Assembly: GCA_024644775.1 (NCBI GenBank)
Contig: JAHEHB010000100.1
Coordinates: forward strand, 1-12,446
Source of the DNA: Deltaproteobacteria bacterium
GTDB taxonomy: Bacteria; Desulfobacterota; Desulfobacteria; Desulfobacterales; SURF-15
DNA length: 12,446 bases
Direction: 5' to 3'
The position numbers and the translations under genes were made by a program. The notes below the pieces were generated by a model, which made no database searches, was not told where the DNA came from, and worked only from the letters and a program-made list of their open reading frames with translations. The stretch's first letter is position 1, and every line of letters starts with the position of its first letter. Of this stretch, positions 1 through 6,606 are shown in pieces.

Positions 1-262
1 CCTCGAGCCGAAGCGTGCTTCGGCCCTTGTCGCTGGCCGGTGAAAGAAAAAGGCCGGCCACCTTGTCTTTGCCCTTTTTAACGGTAAACAGAACAAATTC
101 CTTTTTTCTTCCGTTGGGCTCCACATTGATAAGCTTTCTGTACATTTCATAGGAACGAGGGGTCAGATTCCGATCCACCTGTTTGAGAAGCTGATTCGGA
201 TCGGCAGCATACAGCGGCACAGCCAGCATAAAACTCAAAATAATTGTTACGATCTTTAGCAT
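1..262 (-). CDS. LolA-like outer-membrane lipoprotein-sorting protein, 3' end outside window
   Basis: Only the first 87 codons are present and the gene runs off the left edge. The N-terminus is a clear Sec signal peptide: Met-Leu-Lys, a hydrophobic stretch over about residues 4-16, then a likely cleavage after Leu-Tyr-Ala-Ala. The mature part has an RSYEMYRKLI element, an EFVLFTVKKGKDK strand and then LFLSPASDKGRSTLRL. This is the pattern of the LolA-like (PF17131) family, whose beta-barrel half-shell carries lipid or lipoprotein through the periplasm. Start ATG at 262 has GGAG seven bases upstream. It lies 110 bp after the ABC permease on the same strand, so it probably shares that operon and acts as its periplasmic partner. 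The family call is from memory of the pattern and the substrate is unknown. Confidence 0.75.
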   Translation of the reverse strand, partial: MLKIVTIILSFMLAVPLYAADPNQLLKQVDRNLTPRSYEMYRKLINVEPNGRKKEFVLFTVKKGKDKVAGLFLSPASDKGRSTLRLE

Positions 263-372
263 TTTCAGTCTCCGTTCATTTTTGTTTTTCGCGGATTGAC
301 GGTATCGGGCCGTTTTCTCCATATTGCCTTTGAAAAGTTTCGCAAGATTTTCCGGCCCCCTTTTAGCCGTCT

Positions 373-1611
373 CTATACATGTCCGAGCGCTCTGATTGGG
401 TCCATCCGGGATGCCTTTACCGCCGGCTGCAAGCTTGCCAAGATGGATACGATGATAACGATGCCCGATATCATCAGCAGATCGACGGGGCTGATGCCCG
501 CAGACAGAATTATTCCTTTCTGTCTGCCAAAGTCAAAGGTAATTTTCAACAGGTTGATGATATAGATAACGGCGCCGCCGATCAGGCTTCCACTTACGGC
601 ACCCATCACACCGAGGCCGAATCCTTCCACCATGAAGAGGGAAAGAATTTTTCCCGGAAGCGTACCGATGGCCGCCATGGTGCCGATCTCCCGGACCCGT
701 TCATAGACGGCCATGATCATCACATTCATGATGCTGATCATCACGATGGCGATGAGCATCAGTTTGATAAATAGCGTCATCACATCGATCATCCTGGCAA
801 TATTGTAAAATGGGGACAATTTCTCCCAGGTGTGCACCTCGAATATGGGTTTACCCATCTTGTTCTTTTCCTGGGAAAGCATACCGTTTAGCGAATTAAA
901 CACCTCGTGCAGCCGGTTGAAGTTCTTTACCCGAACGGCGATCTCGCTGATCTCCATCTCGTCCATTCTGAGAACTTCCACGGCATCTTCGATATGGATA
1001 TAGCCGTCTCTACCGCCGGGGCCGGTCGCACTCTCCATAATGCCGGCTACGGTGAATTGCTTACCGTTTACGGAACCGTCCTTGTTGGTGGCGATGACAA
1101 CCACCGTATCTCCCACCTTGACCTTCATGCCCCTTGCAAGCAGTTCCGGAACCAGAATCTCTCCTCTTTCAATCGTATTGCCACCTTTTTTGATTCTTGA
1201 CGGAAAGAGCGGTACTGTTCTCATCTCTTTTTCAGGAAAGATGCCGTTTAGACGGATGTTGCTCGTCTCAACGAAATTACTGAACATTCCCCCGAATTTG
1301 ATCCTCGGGGAATAAGCTTCTATATCGGCGGCCTCCTGCAGCGCTCGTTCCGTTTTCTTGGCGGCCATGGGTTTCAGATTCATGGTCAGGGGCAGGGTAT
1401 CGATGGATGCCAGGTACCCTTTGCGATGGATTTGTATATGTCCCACAAAGGAATCGGTGATTTGTCCGATCATCATGGCTTTAAAAGATCCGGTGATCGC
1501 AATAAAGACCGAAACGAACACGACTCCCAGAGCGATCAGACCCAGCGTCAGCAAGGTCCGCCTTTTGTACCTGAACAGATTTCTTCCGGCGATTTTAAAC
1601 AGATTGAGCAC
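373..1611 (-). CDS. ABC transporter permease, FtsX/MacB-LolE type
   Basis: A 412-residue inner-membrane permease with the standard four-helix MacB/LolC-E layout. Helix 1 is at about residues 20-42, a large periplasmic (MacB_PCD-like) domain at about 45-270, helix 2 at 275-303, helix 3 at 328-355 and helix 4 at 376-396. After helix 2 comes the family signature ERVREIGTMAAIG (304-316), and the C-terminus ends in the usual cytoplasmic PAVKASRMDPIRAL motif. The start is GTG at 1611, with GGAGG (1617-1621) five bases upstream. That ribosome site lies inside the 3' end of the ATPase gene and the two reading frames overlap by 17 bp, which suggests translational coupling. With the ATPase and the LolA-like protein it should form a mechanotransmission-type exporter or lipoprotein-release machine rather than an importer. 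The substrate cannot be told from sequence. Confidence 0.9.
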   Translation of the reverse strand: MLNLFKIAGRNLFRYKRRTLLTLGLIALGVVFVSVFIAITGSFKAMMIGQITDSFVGHIQIHRKGYLASIDTLPLTMNLKPMAAKKTERALQEAADIEAYSPRIKFGGMFSNFVETSNIRLNGIFPEKEMRTVPLFPSRIKKGGNTIERGEILVPELLARGMKVKVGDTVVVIATNKDGSVNGKQFTVAGIMESATGPGGRDGYIHIEDAVEVLRMDEMEISEIAVRVKNFNRLHEVFNSLNGMLSQEKNKMGKPIFEVHTWEKLSPFYNIARMIDVMTLFIKLMLIAIVMISIMNVMIMAVYERVREIGTMAAIGTLPGKILSLFMVEGFGLGVMGAVSGSLIGGAVIYIINLLKITFDFGRQKGIILSAGISPVDLLMISGIVIIVSILASLQPAVKASRMDPIRALGHV

Positions 1612-2305
1612 CGGCGCCTCCTTTCATGTTTCCGTTTTTAAGTACACCGTCTTCGATCCGAAATATTCGCTCCACTTCGTCGATGATGCGAACATCGTGT
1701 GTGGAAAAAACAAAGGTGGTTTGAACCTCTTTTTGTATCTTTTTCATCAAACGGATGATGCCATGGGCGGTATCGTGGTCCAGATTGGCGGTGGGTTCAT
1801 CGGCCAGGACCAGGTCCGGGTGCGTGACAAGGGCACGGGCAACGGCCACCCGCTGTTTCTGACCGCCGGAAAGTTGGTCCGGCAGCTGGTTTCGCTGGTC
1901 GATCATGCCCACGGCATCAAGGAGTTCAAGTACCCGTTTTTTCCGTTCGGCTCCCGGGATGCTCTGAACCATAATCAGGGGGTATTCCACATTTTCAAAG
2001 GCCGTCAGCACCGGAATCAGATTAAAACTTTGAAAAATAAAACCAATATTTTCTCCACGGAATCGGGCCGCATCTTTTCGGTTTAACTCCGATACCTCCA
2101 TGCCGGCCACCAAGAGACGACCGTTCGATGGGCGGTCAAGGCATCCCATGAGATTAAGCAGGGTGGTTTTGCCGCTTCCCGAAGGCCCCACAAAAGAAAC
2201 AAACGATCCTTTTTCGATGGAAAAATTAAGACCCTTTAAGGCATCGACCGTTACCTGCCCTGTTCGATAGGTTTTGGAAAGGTCTTCCGCAATAATCAGC
2301 TGCAT
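1595..2305 (-). CDS. ABC transporter ATP-binding protein, LolD/MacB type
   Basis: A 236-residue nucleotide-binding subunit of the MacB/LolD/FtsE class. All catalytic elements are intact: Walker A GPSGSGKT (40-47), Q-loop Gln92, signature LSGGQ (145-149), Walker B LVLADE (165-170) and the switch histidine in STHD (His203). The frame stays open to an ATG at 2311, but a strong GGAGG sits only one base before that codon and seven bases before the ATG at 2305. I therefore place the start at 2305, giving a protein beginning MQLIIAEDLSKTYRTG. It is the first gene of the operon; the permease start overlaps its end. A candidate sigma-54 promoter lies about 165 nt upstream. It powers the adjacent FtsX-type permease; the exported substrate is unknown. 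Confidence 0.92.
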   Translation of the reverse strand: MQLIIAEDLSKTYRTGQVTVDALKGLNFSIEKGSFVSFVGPSGSGKTTLLNLMGCLDRPSNGRLLVAGMEVSELNRKDAARFRGENIGFIFQSFNLIPVLTAFENVEYPLIMVQSIPGAERKKRVLELLDAVGMIDQRNQLPDQLSGGQKQRVAVARALVTHPDLVLADEPTANLDHDTAHGIIRLMKKIQKEVQTTFVFSTHDVRIIDEVERIFRIEDGVLKNGNMKGGAGAQSV

Positions 2306-2312
2306 ACCCATT

Positions 2313-2317
2313 CCTCC
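2313..2317 (-). promoter_or_regulatory. Ribosome binding site deciding the ATPase start
   Basis: GGAGG on the minus strand, seven bases from the ATG at 2305 and only one from the in-frame ATG at 2311. The spacing favours the downstream ATG. Confidence 0.75.
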
Positions 2318-2479
2318 GGTATTTGTCTATATGATAACGGTGCGATTGGTCCAAAGTCTCTCGTACCCAACTTTTAGTGTTTTTAATGTAAATATGGTCG
2401 GCTTAAAAGCTTTGCTCATATAATCCCCTTAGCCCGAGCTGTGGACATTATTTGTATTATTCTTTGTAACTTTCCCATG

Positions 2480-2495
2480 AGCACGAAGTGTGCCA
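2480..2495 (-). promoter_or_regulatory. Candidate sigma-54 promoter of the ABC exporter operon
   Basis: The minus strand reads TGGCACACTTCGTGCT. It has the invariant GG (2494-2493) and GC (2482-2481) exactly ten bases apart and a perfect TGGCAC -24 box; the -12 box is GTGC against the consensus TTGC. Transcription would start near 2469, leaving a leader of about 165 nt before the ATPase start at 2305. It shares the first ten bases, TGGCACACTT, with the promoter at 6603-6618. This type of promoter needs an ATP-driven activator, and one is encoded at 8695-10083; whether that one acts here is inference. Confidence 0.6.
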
Positions 2496-2536
2496 TCAAA
2501 GAAAAAGACAAATAAGTGCTGAAATATCAGATAGGC

Positions 2537-2551
2537 AATCAAATTTTGATT
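2537..2551. repeat. 15-bp palindrome upstream of the sigma-54 promoter
   Basis: AATCAAA-T-TTTGATT is a perfect inverted repeat with a single central base, followed by an overlapping direct copy of TTTTGAT (2550-2556). Its centre is about 75 bp upstream of the predicted start at 2469, a usual place for a sigma-54 activator site. The DNA is AT-rich, so chance is possible. Confidence 0.35.
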
Positions 2552-2600
2552 TTGATACCTTTTTCTGAAAATTAAAAATGTAGAAGATTTTCAAATTCCT

Positions 2601-2620
2601 TTTTCGAAAAATTTCGAAAT
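2601..2620. repeat. Twin adjacent 10-bp palindromes around TTCGAA
   Basis: TTTTCGAAAA (2601-2610) is followed directly by ATTTCGAAAT (2611-2620). Each is a perfect palindrome, and their centres are exactly 10 bp apart, one helical turn. They sit about 140 bp upstream of the predicted start at 2469. A related 20-mer (16 of 20 identical) lies at 12022-12041 between two other sigma-54 promoters. It could be an activator binding site; not proven. Confidence 0.35.
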
Positions 2621-2626
2621 TATCGA

Positions 2627-2839
2627 GACGTTGCTGATGTCATTCGGAAATACGGCGGTCGATTGGTCAGCATCCTCACTTCATACGATGGTGCACCAGA
2701 GGGCTATCGGTGGGCTTATATTCGTATGTATCATATTGATCGTTCAAAAATTGAAAATTTTAAAGCAGATTTGAGAGAAAAGGCCCCCTTGCTTTACATG
2801 GTGGATCATCGTGAGAACAGACGGGAAATGTACGAATAA
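2627..2839 (+). pseudogene. 3' remnant of a CBS/ACT-domain (AcuB-like) protein gene
   Basis: About 70 plus-strand codons read like the C-terminal ACT-type domain of CBS-domain proteins common in sulfate-reducing deltaproteobacteria. They contain DVIRKYGGRLVSILTSYDG, then YIRMYHIDR, then the ending LLYMVDHRENRREMYE followed by TAA TAG. The frame closes upstream at a TAA (2573-2575), the protein-like text fades before about 2627, and no convincing start codon or ribosome site precedes it. The CBS domains that should come first are missing. It is therefore a 5'-truncated remnant, not a working gene. Such proteins are often found near universal stress proteins, and one lies at 3016-3537. The 2840-3015 stretch after it holds only an unconvincing reverse frame. 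Confidence 0.65.
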
Positions 2840-3015
2840 TAGGAGAGAGTAATCAACCCTCCAGGAGGTCGCCCTTTCGCTAATTGTCATCGTCGCGTAG
2901 TTGCTCGGATTGCGTTTCCGATCATAACACAGGTAACCTGCCAGCCGGCCAATGTCAAAAGGCATTTCAGATGGAGAATTGATCAACTAAGATGCTTAGG
3001 TTTTCCGTAAAGGTT

Positions 3016-3537
3016 TTAAGACAGCCGCACTACCAGAACCGGCTTTTTGGATCTTCGAACCACTCTTCGTGCTGTGCTTCCAATTAAAGCACTTTCAATA
3101 AGCCCGTGTCCGTGACTACCCATCACGATAAGATCACAATTCCCTTCATTAGCAGTCTTCAAAATCTGTTCAACCGGATCGCCTCTTTCCACGAGAATTT
3201 CATCGGTTACAAAAGAGTGGCCTTCAGATTCAACCTTTACATTTTCGCTAAAGGTATGCAGAACTTCTCGTACAGCGACGTTATCTCTCTTTTTTCCGAT
3301 AAGTGCCTTTCTTGCCTCCTGATAATTACGTCGTTTGATCTCAGCCCATTGGCTTTCTGTTACAAATGGTGAAATGATTGCATCCCTCTCTGGCTTTTCG
3401 GAAAGCACATGTAGCATCGTAATCGTTGCTCCAGAGAGATTCGCCATGCTCGCTGCATATGCAAAAGCATGAAGAGAACTCTCAGAAAGATCTGTTGGGT
3501 AAAGAATCTTTTTGATTTCGATCTTTGGGAGTTTCAT
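3016..3537 (-). CDS. Universal stress protein (UspA family)
   Basis: A 173-residue single-domain Usp. The N-terminus has the standard strand ILYPTDLSESSLHAFAYA with the conserved Asp16. The C-terminal part carries the full ATP-binding loop G-2x-G-9x-G(S/T), seen as GSHGHGLIESALIGS, followed by RRVVRRSKKPVLVVRL. The intact loop suggests the ATP-binding subclass. The start ATG at 3537 has a strong AGGAGG seven bases upstream. It lies 99 bp beyond the half-permease gene on the same strand, so it may be the last gene of the 6450-to-3016 operon or have its own promoter; no clear terminator separates them. Such proteins act in the cytoplasm as stress or energy-state modulators, and the specific role here is unknown. 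Confidence 0.9.
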   Translation of the reverse strand: MKLPKIEIKKILYPTDLSESSLHAFAYAASMANLSGATITMLHVLSEKPERDAIISPFVTESQWAEIKRRNYQEARKALIGKKRDNVAVREVLHTFSENVKVESEGHSFVTDEILVERGDPVEQILKTANEGNCDLIVMGSHGHGLIESALIGSTARRVVRRSKKPVLVVRLS

Positions 3538-3636
3538 TTTTCCACCTCCTAAATATTTCTCTGATTCTTTAATATTTCTTTGTTCAAAGATAGATACATA
3601 AATGAAATTCCGAATCGATGTACCATTTTTGCCTTC

Positions 3637-4134
3637 TCATTTTTTAACCAGAATGCCAACGAAATATCCGGTGATAAATGAGCCAAGGATCGTAAGTGTT
3701 GTTAATATCAGCACATACACCCACCCAAAGTACGATATCATGATCGGTAGAAGAAAAGGCTTGATTGCCCTGTTGCCAAGAAAAATGGTTATCAAATCAT
3801 TTGCAGCGCCTTTTTCTTTAAGATCTTTAAGCAAGGGATACCAGGCATAAATGGGTCCTACAGAAATTATGCCTGCCGAAGCAGAGATGAATTTGCCTTT
3901 TATTCCAGATCCCTTTCCAATAAACCTTACAATATCTGCCGGCTTGAGATAAAGATTAAGCACCAGCATGAATATGAAAACCAGGCAGAGGGGTATACAT
4001 AATCTGAGAAACACCCAGCCGCTGCTTTTGAGAGCCACAAAGGCCGTTTCAGGTGTGATAATAAGTAAAAGTACATATAAGATTAAAACGATGCCTGGAA
4101 AAATTATCGCTCGATTAATTTTTTTTATTGCCAT
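3637..4134 (-). CDS. Half-size membrane permease, C-terminal-half partner of an ArsP/DUF318-like permease
   Basis: About 165 residues, almost all hydrophobic, with five likely helices near residues 11-28, 41-62, 83-100, 113-135 and 138-162. Lys-rich ends flank the membrane part. The segment GIISVGPIYAWYPLLKDLKEKG (86-110 region) mirrors GSILAGNPINSYVIGGELLNKG in the neighbouring gene product. Full-length ArsP/YraQ-like (PF03773) permeases are roughly twice this size with two such repeats, so I read this as one half of a split transporter. A GGAG (4144-4147) serves either the ATG at 4134 (nine bases) or a GTG at 4137 (six bases). It follows the NifX-permease gene by under 30 bp, so the two are almost certainly co-transcribed and probably pair in the membrane. 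Substrate unknown; arsenic or a metal-sulfur species are guesses from family. Confidence 0.8.
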   Translation of the reverse strand: MAIKKINRAIIFPGIVLILYVLLLIITPETAFVALKSSGWVFLRLCIPLCLVFIFMLVLNLYLKPADIVRFIGKGSGIKGKFISASAGIISVGPIYAWYPLLKDLKEKGAANDLITIFLGNRAIKPFLLPIMISYFGWVYVLILTTLTILGSFITGYFVGILVKK

Positions 4135-4161
4135 CACTTCATTCTCCGCCTGTTGGCCTGT

Positions 4162-4965
4162 CTACCCTGTGATACTCTTTAGAATAATAACCGCAAACAT
4201 GGCGATCACCATTGACAGAATGAAAGATATGGTATTTCGGACAAGGGCAAATCCTTTGCCTAATGCTGCTATCTCGACCGGAAGCTGTATTATACCGACA
4301 GTTACCCATGCCATAATGAAGGCAGTCACCGCAAACAGATTGACCCCTTTATTAAGCAACTCTCCTCCAATGACATAACTATTGATGGGATTTCCAGCGA
4401 GAATGCTGCCAAAGAATGCCCCGGATAGAAGATCTTTGAACATGTTTCCTGAGAAAATGGATGCAAGTATATCCTTTGATGCAAATGCGTTAAACAGTCC
4501 GATCAGCAGTACAACCCCTGTGAGGATCGGAAGAATGTTTACAAACTGATTTTTTGACCGATGTACTGCCTGAATGATGGAGGTCCTATCGATTCTTATG
4601 TTTTGGCCATAAGATTCTTTACCCGTTGCCTTATGGTTTTGAAAAAGCCCTTCCTTATAATCCTTAACAGCTTGTCCCACAGTGCCGCCGACTCTGGTTA
4701 TGACCTCGATACCGTTGGACAAAAGGTATTTCTCTGCAACGGGACTGCAATATCCGGTTAGCACAGTATCGACTTTCTTACTAATTGCAAGAACCACTAT
4801 ATGTATGCCGCCTCCACCTGGGCTTGGATCTGGACCAGTCGGATTCGGCACCGCTTCGATTTCCATCGATTTTAGATCTATGATTAAAAAGTATTTTGAG
4901 ATGCCAATTCTGTGGCTCACATTCGCTCCTAAATCAGGTCCTTCTGATGAAATCGCAACTTTCAA
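4162..4965 (-). CDS. NifX/NifB-type cofactor-binding domain fused to a half permease
   Basis: 267 residues in two parts. Residues 1-108 are a dinitrogenase iron-molybdenum cofactor (NifX/NafY/Orp-like) domain: KVAISSEGPDLGANVSHRIG, a Gly-rich PSPGGGGIHI turn (48-56), VDTVLTGYCSPVAEKYL (65-81, with Cys73), GIEVITRV and GQAVKDYKEG. Residues about 140-267 are membrane-embedded, with helices near 141-160, 173-192, 208-228 and 242-263, and the permease motif GSILAGNPINSYVIGGELL (186-204). The open frame extends 18 codons further, but a GGAG six bases before a TTG at 4965 and the domain boundary place the start there. It is followed closely by the second half-permease. In known NifX-family proteins this fold binds Fe-Mo or Mo-Cu sulfide clusters; here it may gate or load the transporter (inference). 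No nif genes are in view. Confidence 0.82.
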   Translation of the reverse strand: MKVAISSEGPDLGANVSHRIGISKYFLIIDLKSMEIEAVPNPTGPDPSPGGGGIHIVVLAISKKVDTVLTGYCSPVAEKYLLSNGIEVITRVGGTVGQAVKDYKEGLFQNHKATGKESYGQNIRIDRTSIIQAVHRSKNQFVNILPILTGVVLLIGLFNAFASKDILASIFSGNMFKDLLSGAFFGSILAGNPINSYVIGGELLNKGVNLFAVTAFIMAWVTVGIIQLPVEIAALGKGFALVRNTISFILSMVIAMFAVIILKSITG

Positions 4966-4971
4966 ATATCT

Positions 4972-4976
4972 CTCCT
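4972..4976 (-). promoter_or_regulatory. Ribosome binding site selecting a TTG start
   Basis: AGGAG on the minus strand, within AAAAAGGAG, six bases before TTG at 4965. No comparable site precedes the more upstream candidate start at 5019. The resulting N-terminus begins directly with the first beta strand of the NifX-type domain, which supports the choice. Confidence 0.7.
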
Positions 4977-5023
4977 TTTTTATCAGACAGAATGAACTGG
5001 ATTTACCGGATGGTTGCAATTTG

Positions 5024-5037
5024 AAACTTTCAAGTTT
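5024..5037. repeat. Inverted repeat in the gap before the NifX-permease gene
   Basis: AAACTT-TC-AAGTTT is a perfect 6-bp inverted repeat about 60 bp upstream of the TTG start. The 181-bp gap (4966-5146) is long for an operon interior, so an internal regulatory site is possible. There is no T-run suggesting a terminator. Confidence 0.25.
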
Positions 5038-5146
5038 TACCGTTTTGTTTTTCTGTCAATCCGAACGTATTAGCCCCGGAGGAGGGTCTGCTCGATGCAG
5101 GCCACCGGCTGCCACACTACCATCCTTATTTCCTTGTGGTTTCTTG

Positions 5147-6196
5147 TTACAACCCCATCATAAAAAGAATGCTCCCTATGGAAAGACCAAACACAAAGTT
5201 AAAAGCCTTGATCAATATGGAATCCTTGAGGCTATATGATAAAAGGGGAAGCATCCCATGGCCGTCCTGGATGAACGATGTGGTAAAAAGCACGGAAAAA
5301 GGTACCAGCCCTTTTGAATACATCATCACAAATATAAGATGTGGTCCGGATTCTGGAACAATCCCGAGGATAGCCCCTATAATCAGTATCCATACCATAT
5401 GCTGATGAATAAATGCATCTAGGTTCCAAAATTTTAGGCCGTAATGTACAAATAGCAAGGCCCCAAAGCTCCATAAAAAAACTCGAAATAGATGTTTCTT
5501 GAGGATGTGTTCCCAGATGTGGTCTTGAAGGTAATGTTCCGGGACCTCCATGGCGATATACAGTGAGCACAATGAGAGGGCAGCAAAGGTAACACGTTTC
5601 CAGTTCCAGGTAGTTGGACCGAGTATTCCAAGAGAAACAAAGACCAGAAAAGAGCTAATCATTGCCACAAGAAGAAATCGGGTGAATGAAAAAGAATTAA
5701 TATTAGCAATGAAATTTCGGAGACGGAAAAACTCAGCAACAGATTGTGGGGTCTCCGTTTCTGCGATACAGTGTTCACAATTTGAGTCAAAGCACGTCTC
5801 GCAGGGGACAAACTTAGTGATCTCAATCATTTTATCGCTAATCCAGGCAAATAGAATTCCTGAAACAAATAAAAGCAGAAAGAGTGCGATGGCAGTTACC
5901 GGAAACTGAATCAGCATGACAAAGGCTTCGTCCCCGGAAGTTGCAATCATCCCTCCAACAACGGCGCCGAAGCTAATCATGCCATGTATGTAAAGACTCA
6001 CATTCATGAAAGCACCCAAACATCCAGGTGTGGCGCCTAAAAAGGAGGCCAGAGTATATTGACGCCACATACCCCCTTTCATAATCTCCGACAACCGTCT
6101 TTGGCTGGCCGTATCGATAAAGTCAACCAAAAGCATCATGACAAACACAAAAAAACTGATCAATAATGCGTGCTTTAAGACACTTACGACTTCCAT
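5147..6196 (-). CDS. DUF2899/ArsP_2 family multi-pass heavy-metal exporter (often annotated putative manganese transporter)
   Basis: 349 residues with about eight to ten hydrophobic segments in two bundles. Paired loop motifs mark the two halves: GATPGCLGAF (54-63) and GIVPESGPHL (278-287), plus TSGDEAF (87-93) and IQDGHGMLPLL (309-319). A soluble loop between the bundles carries C132-x2-C135-x4-C140-x2-C143, a compact four-cysteine cluster fit for zinc, another soft metal or Fe-S. A His-rich segment HYLQDHIWEHILKKH (221-235) follows. These match the PF11449 family, predicted to export metals; family members are variously named arsenic or manganese transporters without direct proof for this branch. 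The start ATG at 6196 has GAGG eight bases upstream. It lies 68 bp after the 61-aa gene and 181 bp before the NifX-permease gene, all on one strand. Confidence 0.8.
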   Translation of the reverse strand: MEVVSVLKHALLISFFVFVMMLLVDFIDTASQRRLSEIMKGGMWRQYTLASFLGATPGCLGAFMNVSLYIHGMISFGAVVGGMIATSGDEAFVMLIQFPVTAIALFLLLFVSGILFAWISDKMIEITKFVPCETCFDSNCEHCIAETETPQSVAEFFRLRNFIANINSFSFTRFLLVAMISSFLVFVSLGILGPTTWNWKRVTFAALSLCSLYIAMEVPEHYLQDHIWEHILKKHLFRVFLWSFGALLFVHYGLKFWNLDAFIHQHMVWILIIGAILGIVPESGPHLIFVMMYSKGLVPFSVLFTTSFIQDGHGMLPLLSYSLKDSILIKAFNFVFGLSIGSILFMMGL

Positions 6197-6264
6197 TCTT
6201 CATGCCTCATCATGAGCATTTTTATATTATAACAACGATAGAGGCTTCGCTTCGACATTCATTA

Positions 6265-6450
6265 TTAATATTCTACATACGATCTGCCGTGATTCAGCAG
6301 ATCCAATACGATGGTTGGTACCAGTCGTTCTTCTTCAGGTTGTACTTCCTCACCCACTGCCTCAATGAGATCGTACGAGGTGGTTTCAATGGGTTCAGAT
6401 CCTTCTTGGGACGACACACATTCGGGAATTATTTGAGCGGCTTGTTGCAT
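6265..6450 (-). CDS. Small acidic protein of unknown function, first gene of the transporter operon
   Basis: 61 residues, rich in Glu. I do not recognise a named family. The central part YDLIEAVGEEVQPEEERLVP (26-45) followed by TIVLDLLNHGR (46-56) looks like a folded small domain or peptide rather than random text. It has one cysteine (Cys11), no signal peptide and no membrane segment. The ATG at 6450 has GAGG seven bases upstream, good evidence of translation. It lies about 140 nt downstream of the predicted sigma-54 start at 6592 and 68 bp before the DUF2899 transporter gene. It may be a regulator, chaperone or partner of that transporter; that is a guess from position only. Confidence 0.6.
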   Translation of the reverse strand: MQQAAQIIPECVSSQEGSEPIETTSYDLIEAVGEEVQPEEERLVPTIVLDLLNHGRSYVEY

Positions 6451-6492
6451 ATCACTACCTCATTTATTTTATTTCCCAAGCGATTTCCATCT

Positions 6493-6606
6493 CTAAAAAC
6501 CGATTACATTATCAGCCTCTACAATGAGATCGGCTAGTTGTGGAGGGGTGCCAAGCTCGCCACAGGTAAAATTACATAATACTTCATCTATTTTCTGTTT
6601 TCTGCA
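6493..6606 (-). pseudogene. Protein-like open stretch without a start, possible gene remnant in the operon leader
   Basis: The minus strand is open for 37 codons to a TAG at 6493-6495, with text including CGELGTPPQLADLIVEAD. This resembles real protein more than chance. However, a TGA (6609-6607) closes it upstream and there is no ATG, GTG or TTG in frame. It overlaps the leader that the sigma-54 promoter would transcribe. It may be the tail of a lost gene; I could not assign a family. Confidence 0.2.

Noticed and set aside
2744..2986. An 80-codon minus-strand open frame starting with TTG
   Set aside because: It runs antisense across the CBS/ACT remnant, has no ribosome site and matches no family I know; its first 30 residues look slightly protein-like but not enough to call.
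2986..2999. Short hairpin CTAAG-ATG-CTTAG after the Usp gene as a terminator
   Set aside because: The stem is only five AT-rich pairs and no T-run follows on the minus strand.
4162..5019. Longer version of the NifX-permease protein starting at 5019
   Set aside because: The extra 18 residues have no ribosome site before them and precede the first strand of the domain; the TTG at 4965 has a strong site.
5089..5104. Possible sigma-54 promoter before the NifX-permease gene (minus strand TGGCCTGCATCGAGCA)
   Set aside because: GG-N10-GC spacing is right, but the -24 box departs from TGGCAY and the -12 box is GAGC, so it is clearly weaker than the other four.
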